Origin: Legionella_A sp963772805
GTDB taxonomy: Bacteria > Pseudomonadota > Gammaproteobacteria > Legionellales > Legionellaceae
Assembly: GCA_963772805.1 (NCBI GenBank)
Contig: CAVYYU010000008.1
Location: 248,001 to 312,000, forward strand
DNA: 64,000 bases
Reading direction: 5' to 3'
Shown: positions 9,253-17,168 of the stretch, piece by piece
Layout: every line of letters begins with the position of its first letter
How positions within the stretch are numbered: the first letter of the stretch is position 1
Program-made: the position numbers and the translations under genes
Notes under the pieces: generated by a model
The model's input: only the letters and a program-made list of their open reading frames with translations
Told to the model about the DNA's origin: nothing
The model's database searches: none

Positions 9253-9335
9253 TCGGGTTGATGTGGCGCTGTCTCGAAGCCTTTTCTGGTAGGGGTCTTG
9301 GGCTTAGAGAAGGCGTAAACGCCACCTCAGCCCGA
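9253..9335. repeat. Nested inverted repeat, structured intergenic element
   Basis: An outer 16-bp arm at 9253-9268 pairs with 9320-9335 with two mismatches; inside it, 9279-9287 can pair with 9306-9314. The whole 83-base element lies between the RES toxin gene stop and the glsA start. It could be a terminator for the toxin-antitoxin transcript, a degraded MITE, or a structured RNA. No other copy was noticed in the window. Confidence 0.5.
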
Positions 9336-9382
9336 ACAGATTCCGTGTATAGAACACTTACTGGCAATGAGTTTTTGATTGC

Positions 9383-10123
9383 TCATTGCTCGTTCACAGG
9401 CATACTAAAGTAATCTTCAGTAAAGGAAAACCTTTCCTGGCCTGAAATTCCTATGCGGGTAAATTCAATGAGGCGCTTTTTTGCGATACACTTCCAGTTT
9501 TGCTGCTGATGTACGTACTGATTTTTTTTAAGCTTGAACACTGACGGAGTAAAGGCTGCAATGTTTTTGGCCACTCCATGTGTACGGGCAGAGCAATAAA
9601 TAAACGCTTCAACCCATTCTTCACGCATGCTATCACCTAATGATTGGCTATGCTCATAGCTATTTTTAGCAGATATTTCTTGGGTGTAGTGCTTAAAGGG
9701 CTCTTTACTCAAATCGATGCCCATTTTGCTGGTGAGCGAGACTGTAAACGCCGTCATGGAAATTTCCACGTAGCCTAAATCAGCACTGGTATCATTAAAA
9801 AATTTTAAACGGTAATACGCTACTTCAGTGAATGCAGTTTGCAGTTCTAATGAGCCGTACCAAAGTGATGGTTCAAATACTTTGCCAAAGCGCGAACCGT
9901 ATTTTAGTGGTGGGTATCGAAAAGGAGTGAAGATTAAATAGTTTTTTTCATTTGCAATGGCGGGTTTTGATTTTTCAATTAAATCTTCAAGTAGATCATG
10001 TTCTTCTCTGGAATCAACCAAGTCACGAGCACTCAGAATATGTTGAGCCTCTACGACTCGCCAGGGCTCAAGAGCAAGGAATTTAATAAATTGCTTGCCG
10101 TTGCATAGTTCCCATATATTCAT
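9383..10123 (-). CDS. RES-domain toxin (NAD+-degrading family)
   Basis: The 246-residue chain fits the RES toxin family, whose characterised members degrade NAD+ (phosphorolysis or hydrolysis) and halt growth. The namesake residues are visible: Arg in FRYPPLKYGSRFG, Glu in ELQTAFTEVAYYR, and Ser in YCSAR; a second Arg is in the same block. Its start overlaps the upstream antitoxin gene by 4 bases, the usual translationally coupled order antitoxin-toxin. The frame is intact, so the toxin appears functional. No other toxin class fits these motifs as well. Confidence 0.88.
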   Translation of the reverse strand: MNIWELCNGKQFIKFLALEPWRVVEAQHILSARDLVDSREEHDLLEDLIEKSKPAIANEKNYLIFTPFRYPPLKYGSRFGKVFEPSLWYGSLELQTAFTEVAYYRLKFFNDTSADLGYVEISMTAFTVSLTSKMGIDLSKEPFKHYTQEISAKNSYEHSQSLGDSMREEWVEAFIYCSARTHGVAKNIAAFTPSVFKLKKNQYVHQQQNWKCIAKKRLIEFTRIGISGQERFSFTEDYFSMPVNEQ

Positions 10124-10542
10124 AACTTCCCACGCATTGCATCGATATAATTGATAACGTCTACCAAGCCGCTAATGGTTTTTAAGTGATCAATTGGTTT
10201 TTGGTTGAAATAGTGATTGTGACTTGCTAGCCATAGTTTGGCTTTATCATGATTATTGCCAAGCAACGAATTTAATCCGCGATAAATTCTTAAGAGGAGC
10301 AATGCCATTTCGCCCTCTTTACTAGATGGGGAGATCAAGGCCTTGCCTTGATTTAGCCGTGTAATCGTTGACTCACTAAGCCCTATAATCTGCCGTAAAT
10401 CTTTACCTGTTAAATCATAGAAACTGGCCAGATTCAAAATGGCCTTTGTTAAGACAGCGTCTTTTTGGCGATCATTGTTTAGGGACGTTTTCATAAGTGT
10501 CTCGCATATTTCATGTGAAATTATAGTTGTTATTTGTTTCAT
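10120..10542 (-). CDS. Xre/MbcA/ParS-type antitoxin
   Basis: About 140 residues with a central helix-turn-helix (LRQIIGLSESTITRLNQGK) and a C-terminal toxin-binding region of the MbcA/ParS/Xre type ending in LVDVINYIDAMRGK. These proteins neutralise RES toxins by capping the active site and repress their own promoter. The ATG at 10542 is chosen; a downstream ATG at 10494 is possible. Only about 20 bases separate this start from the end of IS-A copy 1, so the native promoter and operator have probably been displaced, and expression may now come from the insertion sequence. Confidence 0.85.
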   Translation of the reverse strand: MKQITTIISHEICETLMKTSLNNDRQKDAVLTKAILNLASFYDLTGKDLRQIIGLSESTITRLNQGKALISPSSKEGEMALLLLRIYRGLNSLLGNNHDKAKLWLASHNHYFNQKPIDHLKTISGLVDVINYIDAMRGKL

Positions 10543-10665
10543 ATGCAAATTGCGAGAAAGAGTACGAGTTGCCTCAAAAGAAATGTTACCGAAAACAGGA
10601 AATTTTAGATTCGTTGCCTCATAACTTATGTTACCGAAGAAAAATAATAATAAGGGACATTTTTT

Positions 10666-11847
10666 ATGGGGAAGTTATCGATGGAGCTTTACTTAAAAAA
10701 TTTGTCTAAACGTTACCATGCTGCAGGAAAGCGTGATAAAGGCATCATCCTGCAAGAATTATGTGAATCGAGTGGCTATCACAAGAAGCATGCTATTCGA
10801 TTGCTGAATGCTGTCCCAAAGAAGCAGAAACGTAAAATAAAGACAGGTAGGCCTAGCATATATCCAGAAAATCTTTATCTGGAGCCATTAAAGCGGATTT
10901 GGCTATTAAGCGACCAACTTTGTGGAAAACGATTGAAAATGGCCTTGCCGCTTTGGTTGCCTTATTATGGTGAGGCTTATGGTGCATTAGATCCCGGGGT
11001 ATATGAGGGTTTATTATCGATGAGCGCTGCAACCATCGACCGATTGCTCATCCCATTGCGCGTGAAATATAAACGTTCATACGGTGGCACAAAGCCTGGC
11101 AGTATATTAAAAAAACATATTCCAGTAAAAACAAATCAGTGGGATGAAGACAGGCCTGGCTATCTAGAAGCGGATACGGTGGCTCACTGTGGGTCATCCC
11201 TGAATGGCAGCTTTGTATGGAGTCTAACGATGACCGATATAAACTGCGGATGGACTGAGCTTAGAGCCGTTTGGAACAAAGGGGCTACTGGCGTGGTATC
11301 GCAGATAAAAGATATTGAAGAGAACTTACCTTTTCTTATTTTGGGATTTGATTGTGATAATGGCTCTGAATTTCTCAATTGGCATTTAATGCATTATTTT
11401 TCGAACGAGGCAGGTGCTCATAGGATCCATTTTACTCGTTCTAGGCCTTATCATAGTGATGATAATGCCCATGTTGAGCAAAAAAATTGGACTCATGTAA
11501 GGCAATTAATGGGTTATTCTCGCCTTGATAATGAAGCCCTTGTTGAGTTGATGAATGACCTTTATAAAAATGAAGTGTCCCAAATGAATAATTTTTTTCT
11601 TCCCAACTTTAAACTTATTGAAAAACAGAGGGTTCAAGCCAAAATTATAAGGAAACATAGCAAGCCAGAAACACCTTATCAACGCTTAATTAAGTCAGAA
11701 CATATCAGTGAGGACAAGAAAAAAGAACTAACAGAAGCTTACAATCAACTGAACCCGTTTATGCTACAGAAAACGATCCAAAAAAAATTAAAACGAATTT
11801 TTTCATTGGTAAATATCAAAACCGATTCAAAAATGCGCTATATTTAA
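10666..11847 (+). CDS. DDE transposase of IS-A
   Basis: A 393-residue transposase. The N-terminus holds a helix-turn-helix-like segment (residues 20-65, ending in GRPSIY), and the centre holds the rve integrase core: Asp170 in YLEADTVAHCG, Asp231 in FDCDNGSEF, and Glu271 in NAHVEQKNW. This layout is that of the unclassified/IS1202-like rve transposases rather than IS3 or IS481 proper. The protein encoded by the second copy is identical. A ribosome binding site (AAGGGA) lies 10-11 bases before the ATG. Confidence 0.9.
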   Translation: MGKLSMELYLKNLSKRYHAAGKRDKGIILQELCESSGYHKKHAIRLLNAVPKKQKRKIKTGRPSIYPENLYLEPLKRIWLLSDQLCGKRLKMALPLWLPYYGEAYGALDPGVYEGLLSMSAATIDRLLIPLRVKYKRSYGGTKPGSILKKHIPVKTNQWDEDRPGYLEADTVAHCGSSLNGSFVWSLTMTDINCGWTELRAVWNKGATGVVSQIKDIEENLPFLILGFDCDNGSEFLNWHLMHYFSNEAGAHRIHFTRSRPYHSDDNAHVEQKNWTHVRQLMGYSRLDNEALVELMNDLYKNEVSQMNNFFLPNFKLIEKQRVQAKIIRKHSKPETPYQRLIKSEHISEDKKKELTEAYNQLNPFMLQKTIQKKLKRIFSLVNIKTDSKMRYI

Positions 11848-11851
11848 ACAT

Positions 11852-11954
11852 ACGGTGCAGCCGGGGACGGCGATGACCGTGAGGATATAAACGAAGGGGC
11901 CTCATTACCGGCCCCTTCACCCCGCTAGGATATTTATAGAGGATATTTATGTTA
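11852..11954 (+). other. Conserved non-coding module of IS-A (candidate structured RNA)
   Basis: Immediately after the transposase stop is a nested hairpin: outer ACGG (11852-11855) with CCGT (11877-11880), inner GCCG/CGGC closed by a GGGA loop. A second hairpin, 11893-11901 with 11910-11918, and a block GGATATTTATAGAGG follow. The same three parts in the same order occur in IS-B at 62569-62719, although the transposases differ. Function unknown; candidate non-coding RNA or transposition enhancer. Confidence 0.5.
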
Positions 11955-12082
11955 ATCAAGTCTCAGTTCGGTAACATGAGTTATGAGGCAACGAAAAGAC
12001 CCTTGGGTAACATTTACTTATGAGGCAACTGGAGTAGAGTAGGTTAGGTTGATTGGCAAGCTAACATGCAGCGCTGAATAAG

Positions 12083-12631
12083 CTAGCTAATATTTTTCAA
12101 TAACTTCTTAATTTTATCCAAGCCCAGCTTATGCATAGTGGCAATATTATCTTCAGGTATCTGTTCGGGATTTCCATGATGAGCGATGGCTTTTTCAATA
12201 CTTTCTTCACGCAGCAGATGCAGCATGGGGTAGGGGCTGCGATTGGTGTAGTTGGATACATCGTCCGGACTAACACCCGCAAAACAATAATTTGGGTGAA
12301 ACGTTGCCAGTTGGTAGATTCCTTCGTAGGCTTGATCAGCAAGCAACTGCTCGGCTAGTTCTGCGAAATCCAGGTAGTCAAAAAAATCATTAAGCATGTC
12401 CGGGAAAATTAATAATGTCGTTTCGATACCTGGATTTTTATCCAGTACTTCAACCGCCGACATCATTTCTTCCAGTGCGGTTTCCAGCTTTGTGGTATGA
12501 ATTACATTGATCGTTAATGTTCCTTTGTCCACCACGTGCTTGGCAAAAGGGCAAATATTGTATTCGATAATGAACGATCGAATCCATTGCATGGTACTTT
12601 CGGAAATTACATTGTCTTCTGATATGGGCAT
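12083..12631 (-). CDS. DUF1415 family protein
   Basis: About 182 residues matching the DUF1415 family of uncharacterised bacterial proteins: WIRSFIIEYNICPFAK near the N-terminus, then FPDMLNDFFDYLDFAELAEQLL and YQLATFHPNYCFAG, followed by NRSPYPMLHLLREESIEKA. The ATG at 12631 is chosen because a longer frame to 12694 would overlap trpC. The gene trails trpC by 22 bases and may be cotranscribed. No function is established for the family; conserved Cys, His and Arg residues hint at an enzyme. Confidence 0.85.
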   Translation of the reverse strand: MPISEDNVISESTMQWIRSFIIEYNICPFAKHVVDKGTLTINVIHTTKLETALEEMMSAVEVLDKNPGIETTLLIFPDMLNDFFDYLDFAELAEQLLADQAYEGIYQLATFHPNYCFAGVSPDDVSNYTNRSPYPMLHLLREESIEKAIAHHGNPEQIPEDNIATMHKLGLDKIKKLLKNIS

Positions 12632-12653
12632 GAAGGTTTCTTCTGTTAAGTGA

Positions 12654-13433
12654 TTAAGGAATTTTTTGTAGAAATGTCTGTAGCATATGCCCAATATCGG
12701 GCGCGCGCATCAGGCTTTCGCCGATGAGAAAGGCATTGATGCCGTGCGCTTGCAGGAGTTTGATGTCCTGGTGGGTGTTAATCCCGCTTTCGCTGATTAA
12801 GATTTTGTCGGCAGGGATGCATTGTTTCAATTCGATGCTGCACTGAATGTCGACGCTGAAGGTATGTAAACTGCGATTGTTCACACCTATCAAAGGAGTG
12901 GGTAATTTTAATGCTCGCTTGAGCTCATCGTGACTATGACTTTCAACGAGTACGGCCATATGGAGTGCTTGTGCCAGTTGGCAATAGTCATGTAGTTGTT
13001 GATCGTCGAGCAGGGCGACAATTAACAGAATGCAATCGGCACCGAGGGCGCGGCTTTCATGCAGCTGATAGGCGTCAATGATAAAATCTTTGCGTAATAT
13101 CGGTAGCGAGCAACTCGCTTTTGCGATGGCCAGGAACTCTGGATCTCCTTGAAAGAAATCAATGTCAGTAAGCACGGATAGACAGCTTGCGCCATGACTG
13201 GCATATGTTTTAGCAATGGTTGCCACATCGAAATCAGCGCGAATGATCCCTTTGCTTGGGGACGCTTTTTTAATTTCGGCAATAATAGCGGGATTATTGG
13301 CTCGGACGGCGCTTACAAAATCACGTACGGGGTAGGGCGTCTTGTCGGCTAAAGCGATAAGGGAGCGCAGCTTTTTTGCTTGAGCTACCTCTTGTTGTTT
13401 ACGTGCGGCGATGCGATCGAGAATGCTATTCAT
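12654..13433 (-). CDS. trpC: Indole-3-glycerol phosphate synthase
   Basis: Catalyses ring closure of CdRP to indole-3-glycerol phosphate in tryptophan synthesis. The 259-residue TIM barrel shows KKASPSKGIIR, VLTDIDFFQGD, LRKDFIIDAYQ, VESHSHDEL, IGVNNRSLHTF and LISESGI, all family signatures including the catalytic lysines. It is a stand-alone TrpC without a fused TrpF domain. Its ATG overlaps the trpD stop by 4 bases, so trpG-trpD-trpC are translationally coupled. TrpE, TrpF and TrpAB are not in the window. Confidence 0.95.
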   Translation of the reverse strand: MNSILDRIAARKQQEVAQAKKLRSLIALADKTPYPVRDFVSAVRANNPAIIAEIKKASPSKGIIRADFDVATIAKTYASHGASCLSVLTDIDFFQGDPEFLAIAKASCSLPILRKDFIIDAYQLHESRALGADCILLIVALLDDQQLHDYCQLAQALHMAVLVESHSHDELKRALKLPTPLIGVNNRSLHTFSVDIQCSIELKQCIPADKILISESGINTHQDIKLLQAHGINAFLIGESLMRAPDIGHMLQTFLQKIP

Positions 13434-14458
13434 AGATTTTTCCCAGTATCAATTTGGGTTAATTCCCTTAATCGCGCAAATCGTATGCCCGCTTCACCGC
13501 TATCAATCGCGGCCGCAGCTTGTTCAATCGCTTCAGTAAACGTCGGGCAAAAATCAGCGCAATAAAGGGCGGCCGCACTGTTGAGTAGAATGATGTCGCG
13601 GGCGGGTCCTGGATTTCCGGCGAATACAGACTTAGCCAGGGTCAGACTTTCCGCTGGTGTGGTAACTATGATCTCATCAAGGCTTGCGTGAGCGCAGCCA
13701 TAATCACTTGGATCAATGGTCCACTCGCTAAATTTTCCTGAATGATATTCAATTACATCTGTGGGGGCGGCGATGCTGATTTCGTCCATACCATCGCGGG
13801 AATTAATGACGAGCGCGTGTTCACGGCCCAAGTTGGCAAGCACGTTTGCAATGGGGTTCAGTAAATGGTTGGCGTAAACACCCACGACTTGTTTTTTTAC
13901 TTTGGCAGGATTTAGCAAGGGACCAAGTAAGTTAAATAATGTACGAATACCCAATTGTTGCCGGGCGTTGCGGGCATGTTGCATGGTTTGATGAAAGTGC
14001 GGTGCAAATAAAAAGGCAATGCCACACTGTTGCATGCATTGATGCAAGTGTTCGTCTGATAAATTAAGTTTGAAACCGGCATGCAATAATAAATCCGCGC
14101 TGCCACTGCAGCTTGAAACAGAATAATTGCCATGTTTGGCGACACGCAGCCCGGCCGCGGCGGCGACAAAGCTGCTCACGGTCGAGACGTTGAAGGTGTT
14201 TTTGCCGTCTCCGCCAGTGCCGACTATATCGATCAAGGAATCGCCTAGCTCAAGCGTATGCGCTAATTGCTGCATCGTGAGTGCAGCGGCAGTTAGTTCC
14301 TCTATGGTTTCACCTTTCATGCGCATTAATGCTAGAAATGCGGCTATCTGGACATCGGTTAATTCCCCAGACATGCAATTTTTAATGACTTCGTGCATTT
14401 GTGTGCTGCTCAAATGCTTGCCGTCGATCAGTTGTTCAAGTAGTAGTTTTGTTTTCAT
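13430..14458 (-). CDS. trpD: Anthranilate phosphoribosyltransferase
   Basis: Transfers phosphoribosyl from PRPP to anthranilate. The 342-residue chain has DIVGTGGDGKNTFNVST (PRPP and metal binding), VAKHGNYSVSSCSGSADLL, and RTLFNLLGPLLNPA. It is separate from the glutamine amidotransferase, not fused as in enteric bacteria. It overlaps both neighbours: the end of trpG by 23 bases and the start of trpC by 4. The SSCSGSADLL version of the anthranilate loop is a minor variant of the usual SS.SGSADVLE. Confidence 0.95.
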   Translation of the reverse strand: MKTKLLLEQLIDGKHLSSTQMHEVIKNCMSGELTDVQIAAFLALMRMKGETIEELTAAALTMQQLAHTLELGDSLIDIVGTGGDGKNTFNVSTVSSFVAAAAGLRVAKHGNYSVSSCSGSADLLLHAGFKLNLSDEHLHQCMQQCGIAFLFAPHFHQTMQHARNARQQLGIRTLFNLLGPLLNPAKVKKQVVGVYANHLLNPIANVLANLGREHALVINSRDGMDEISIAAPTDVIEYHSGKFSEWTIDPSDYGCAHASLDEIIVTTPAESLTLAKSVFAGNPGPARDIILLNSAAALYCADFCPTFTEAIEQAAAAIDSGEAGIRFARLRELTQIDTGKNL

Positions 14459-15014
14459 GCCGTAAAAAGTGGTTTAGTAGTGCTACACCATGCTCCGTTA
14501 GAATGGCTTCCGGATGAAATTGTAGCCCATATAGCGGGTATTGACGATGGGAGATTGCCATAATCGTATTGTCAGCCCATGCATCAATAGCAAAGCATGA
14601 GGACAGGGTGTTTATGTCAACCGCTAGTGAGTGGTAGCGTGTGGCTTGAAAATTATTGGGTAGTCCCTGGAATAACCCACGCTTGTTATGGCGAATAGAT
14701 GAGGTTTTGCCATGCATTATTTCAGGTGCCTGTATTATTTGAGAACCAAAGGCATGTGCTAAGCATTGATGACCAAGACAGATGCCGAGAATAGGCAGAT
14801 CACGATAAAAATAGTTAATTGTGGCAAGTGAGATACCGGCATCTTGAGGCGTGTTTGGTCCAGGCGAGATGACTATGTAATCCGGCGCTAACTGTTCAAT
14901 CTGGTTTAGGGTAATGGTGTCGTGTGTGTGCACTACTACCTCTTGCCCCAGGCATTGGAAATATTGTACAAGGTTATAGGTAAAGGAGTCGTAGTTGTCG
15001 ATAATAAGTAACAT
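14436..15014 (-). CDS. trpG: Anthranilate/aminodeoxychorismate synthase glutamine amidotransferase
   Basis: The 192-residue class I amidotransferase supplies ammonia to anthranilate synthase (TrpE) or aminodeoxychorismate synthase (PabB). It has the expected LLIIDNYDSFTYNLVQ start, the nucleophile Cys in LGICLGHQCLA, the substrate-recognition motif MHGKTSSI, and the His-Glu dyad in GLQFHPEAILTEHG. The operon with trpD and trpC favours the tryptophan role, but many bacteria use one such subunit for both tryptophan and folate. The first gene of its group; 152 bases separate it from lptB. Confidence 0.92.
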   Translation of the reverse strand: MLLIIDNYDSFTYNLVQYFQCLGQEVVVHTHDTITLNQIEQLAPDYIVISPGPNTPQDAGISLATINYFYRDLPILGICLGHQCLAHAFGSQIIQAPEIMHGKTSSIRHNKRGLFQGLPNNFQATRYHSLAVDINTLSSCFAIDAWADNTIMAISHRQYPLYGLQFHPEAILTEHGVALLNHFLRHENKTTT

Positions 15015-15165
15015 GATTTAATGGATAACCTCACTTTCCTTGTTCTGGCGCAAAAAGTTGCCTGTTTAACACACAAAAGAGAAAAGGGAATTATTTCTTT
15101 TGATGATATTTCATAAAGTAGGCCTGCACGAACCGTTAATAATTGGCTAGATGAGAATAGGGATA

Positions 15166-15891
15166 TTAAAGCGAAAACTCTTCACCAAGGTATACCGCGC
15201 GCACCTGCTGGTTGGAAAGGATTTCTGCGGGTGTTCCTTCACACAAAATCTTGCCTTGACTCACAATGTAGGCTCGTTCGCAAATATCCAGGGTTTCACG
15301 TACATTATGGTCAGTAATTAATACACCAATGTTTTTATCGCACAGGTGAAGAATAATTTTTTTGATATCAAGTACGGAAATTGGATCAACACCTGCAAAG
15401 GGTTCATCCAGCAGGATAAAAGCAGGCTCAATTGCTAATGCACGGGCGATCTCAACGCGACGCCGTTCACCACCGGAAAGGCTCATGCCCATATTTTTAG
15501 CTAAATGAGAGATGTGGAATTCCTGCATTAATTGCGATAATTTTTCGAGACGCTGTTCATTATCCATATCGGTGCGAAGTTGTAAAATGGATAGTATGTT
15601 GTCTGAAACACTCATTTTGCGGAAAATAGACGCCTCTTGTGGTAAGTAACCAATCCCTAAGCGCGCACGCTGGTGCATGGCTGTTTTTGTTATATCCTTA
15701 CCATTTAGGAGAATTTGTCCTTTATCACAGGATTGCAAACCCACAATCATGTAAAAACACGTCGTTTTACCGGCGCCATTTGGACCCAAGAGACCAACAC
15801 ATTCACCGCGCCTGATGTTGATACTTACATCATTAACTACTGTGCGTGTTTTAAATGATTTTTTTAAATTAAGCGCTACCAGTTCACTCAT
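15166..15891 (-). CDS. lptB: LPS export ABC transporter ATPase
   Basis: The cytoplasmic ATPase that powers extraction of lipopolysaccharide from the inner membrane with LptFG and LptC. Walker A is GPNGAGKTT, the ABC signature LSGGERRR, Walker B ILLDEPFAGVDP, and the switch His in ITDHNVRETLD. It starts inside the last codons of lptA with an 8-base overlap, and ends the kdsD-kdsC-lptC-lptA-lptB operon. RpoN and hpf, which usually follow in enterics, are absent; trp genes follow instead. Confidence 0.96.
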   Translation of the reverse strand: MSELVALNLKKSFKTRTVVNDVSINIRRGECVGLLGPNGAGKTTCFYMIVGLQSCDKGQILLNGKDITKTAMHQRARLGIGYLPQEASIFRKMSVSDNILSILQLRTDMDNEQRLEKLSQLMQEFHISHLAKNMGMSLSGGERRRVEIARALAIEPAFILLDEPFAGVDPISVLDIKKIILHLCDKNIGVLITDHNVRETLDICERAYIVSQGKILCEGTPAEILSNQQVRAVYLGEEFSL

Positions 15892-16438
15892 GGGATTTCT
15901 CAGGATGAATAATTATCGTTGTACGCATTTTACCGTCACTTTTGGTAATTACGTGCTGATGCAGCGTATCATAACTGATTTTAGCTGCTGAGAATGCATT
16001 TTCACCTTGCTCTACATGCGCATTGCCCAGCAATTCGATGAGATGGCGATCAGGATAATAGTAAATATTGTCTGCATAAGCGTGCAGCGGTGGTTTATCG
16101 ACGGCAGTCAGTGCCCAATAATGTGCTTGTACATCTTTCTTACCCTTTGCTATAGCTCGAACCAACTTATTCGCAGCATTCCCTTCAGTGATAGCCTCGG
16201 CGGCGCGTAAATGAGTTGATCCTTGGTCAAGCTGCACATCACCGGTATAAGTTCCCTGGTGGGTTTCTTGATTGAGATCAGCGCTGTCTGCGCGCAGATT
16301 AAGAACTTCTTTACTGTCTTCTGGTAGGGCAAAGCCGCGGGTAGTGATGAGCAAAAGTAGTAGCGAACAAATAATTTTCCGGGGGAGTATAAAAATGTTG
16401 TTGCTTCCTCCCAGGAAATTTGTTGCGTTAATCGTCAT
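15884..16438 (-). CDS. lptA: LPS transport periplasmic protein LptA
   Basis: Periplasmic bridge protein of the Lpt pathway. After a signal sequence (RKIICSLLLLLITTRGFA) the OstA-like beta-jellyroll begins: LRADSADLNQETHQGTYTGDVQLDQGSTHLRA, then IELLGNAHVEQGENAFSA. The start is uncertain. ATG at 16438 lacks a clear ribosome binding site, while a strong one (GGGAGG) lies downstream and is correctly spaced for an ATT codon at 16396, which would give a normal signal peptide. The frame further upstream to 16615 runs through a palindromic repeat and is discarded. Overlaps lptB. Confidence 0.85.
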   Translation of the reverse strand: MTINATNFLGGSNNIFILPRKIICSLLLLLITTRGFALPEDSKEVLNLRADSADLNQETHQGTYTGDVQLDQGSTHLRAAEAITEGNAANKLVRAIAKGKKDVQAHYWALTAVDKPPLHAYADNIYYYPDRHLIELLGNAHVEQGENAFSAAKISYDTLHQHVITKSDGKMRTTIIIHPEKSHE

Positions 16439-16445
16439 GATCGCC

Positions 16446-16520
16446 GACGTCCCGCGGCTTGTCCGCGGGATCCAGCGATGTAGTGATATTCCTCGATCTC
16501 GCGGACAAGCCGCAGGACGT
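16446..16520. repeat. GC-rich palindromic repeat between lptC and lptA
   Basis: Two 23-base arms (16447-16469 and 16498-16520) are inverted copies with three mismatches, each containing GCGGCTTGTCCGCG or its complement. The element is far more GC-rich than its surroundings and resembles the dispersed palindromes seen in intracellular alpha- and gammaproteobacteria. It pushes lptA away from lptC, genes that normally overlap, and so breaks translational coupling. Confidence 0.7.
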
Positions 16521-16595
16521 AGATATACGCATATATTCAACAAAGCCCGTCGCAGGGCGCGGGCATAGATTCTACTAAGTCTAATGTCAGTTCCG

Positions 16596-17168
16596 CTATC
16601 CGTGCTTCGGTTCATAAGTCCCTTGGGCTTGGCCTAGTAATTGCACTCGTTTTTCAGCAAAATAGGCGTTCATGCCAGTTGAATGCACAATGTTACCTGG
16701 TTGTTCAAAGGTGACTTTGGCTGTAGTCGATGCAAATTTTCTTTTGGGAAAGTAGGTTATTTCTTCTGTTTTCAGGGTACTTTCCTGCGTGCGATCATCC
16801 TTTCCTTGATGAATAAGTACATCCTTCTTGAAGGTGATTTCTTCGCCGCCACGAAAAGATGTGGCTTGTTTGGAATGGATTTCCCAAGCAGGCTGATCTT
16901 GCTGTGCAATGATAATATGTGGTTCCTTAAACCAATGGGTATTGTTCAAAGGAATATGGTGCATTAGCGGCGTTTTTATATAGTTAGTAAGCTGACCGTC
17001 GGTATTATATTGGCGTACAGTCAAATGGCTAATGATGGCGTCAGTCGTCGTGGATAATGTTTTAGTATCAAGTCTGATAACAGGGGTTTCGCTGGCAAAA
17101 TACCAACCAGAGCATGCGAGCCCGATGAGCGCCAGAAAAAACCATGCGGCCTGCTTGCTTGCATTCAT
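16596..17168 (-). CDS. lptC: LPS export protein LptC
   Basis: Inner-membrane bitopic protein that receives LPS from LptBFG and hands it to LptA. One N-terminal membrane segment (AAWFFLALIGLACSGWYFA, residues 7-25) is followed by a periplasmic OstA-like domain with VRQYNTDGQLTNYIKTPLMHHIPLNN, WEIHSKQATSF and FPKRKFASTTAKVTFEQPGNIVHSTGM. The 190-residue length is normal. Its ATG overlaps the kdsC stop by 4 bases, showing coupling. The next gene, lptA, is separated by about 157 bases holding a palindromic repeat. Confidence 0.93.
   Translation of the reverse strand: MNASKQAAWFFLALIGLACSGWYFASETPVIRLDTKTLSTTTDAIISHLTVRQYNTDGQLTNYIKTPLMHHIPLNNTHWFKEPHIIIAQQDQPAWEIHSKQATSFRGGEEITFKKDVLIHQGKDDRTQESTLKTEEITYFPKRKFASTTAKVTFEQPGNIVHSTGMNAYFAEKRVQLLGQAQGTYEPKHG

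Larger units (their letters stand above)
10563..12032 (+). mobile_element. Insertion sequence IS-A, copy 1
   Basis: A 1,470-base element that matches the copy at 38042-39511 throughout my reading, including all non-coding ends. Each end carries two copies of a GTTGCCTCA-N-ATGTTACC(GA) motif: left at about 10568-10591 and 10613-10637, right as the reverse complement at about 11966-11992 and 12004-12030. One transposase gene lies inside. No convincing target duplication is visible at this copy. The unit is intact and may be active. Confidence 0.88.

Noticed and set aside
12035..12082. Possible target duplication at IS-A copy 1
   Set aside because: Short AGAGTA-like similarities on both sides are not at equivalent positions relative to the element tips.
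15015..15165. Trp leader/attenuator upstream of trpG
   Set aside because: No short Trp-rich leader peptide or alternative hairpins were found in the gap before trpG.
16439..16615. N-terminal extension of LptA
   Set aside because: The translated stretch is encoded by the palindromic repeat, is Arg-rich and lacks family similarity; it would precede the signal peptide.
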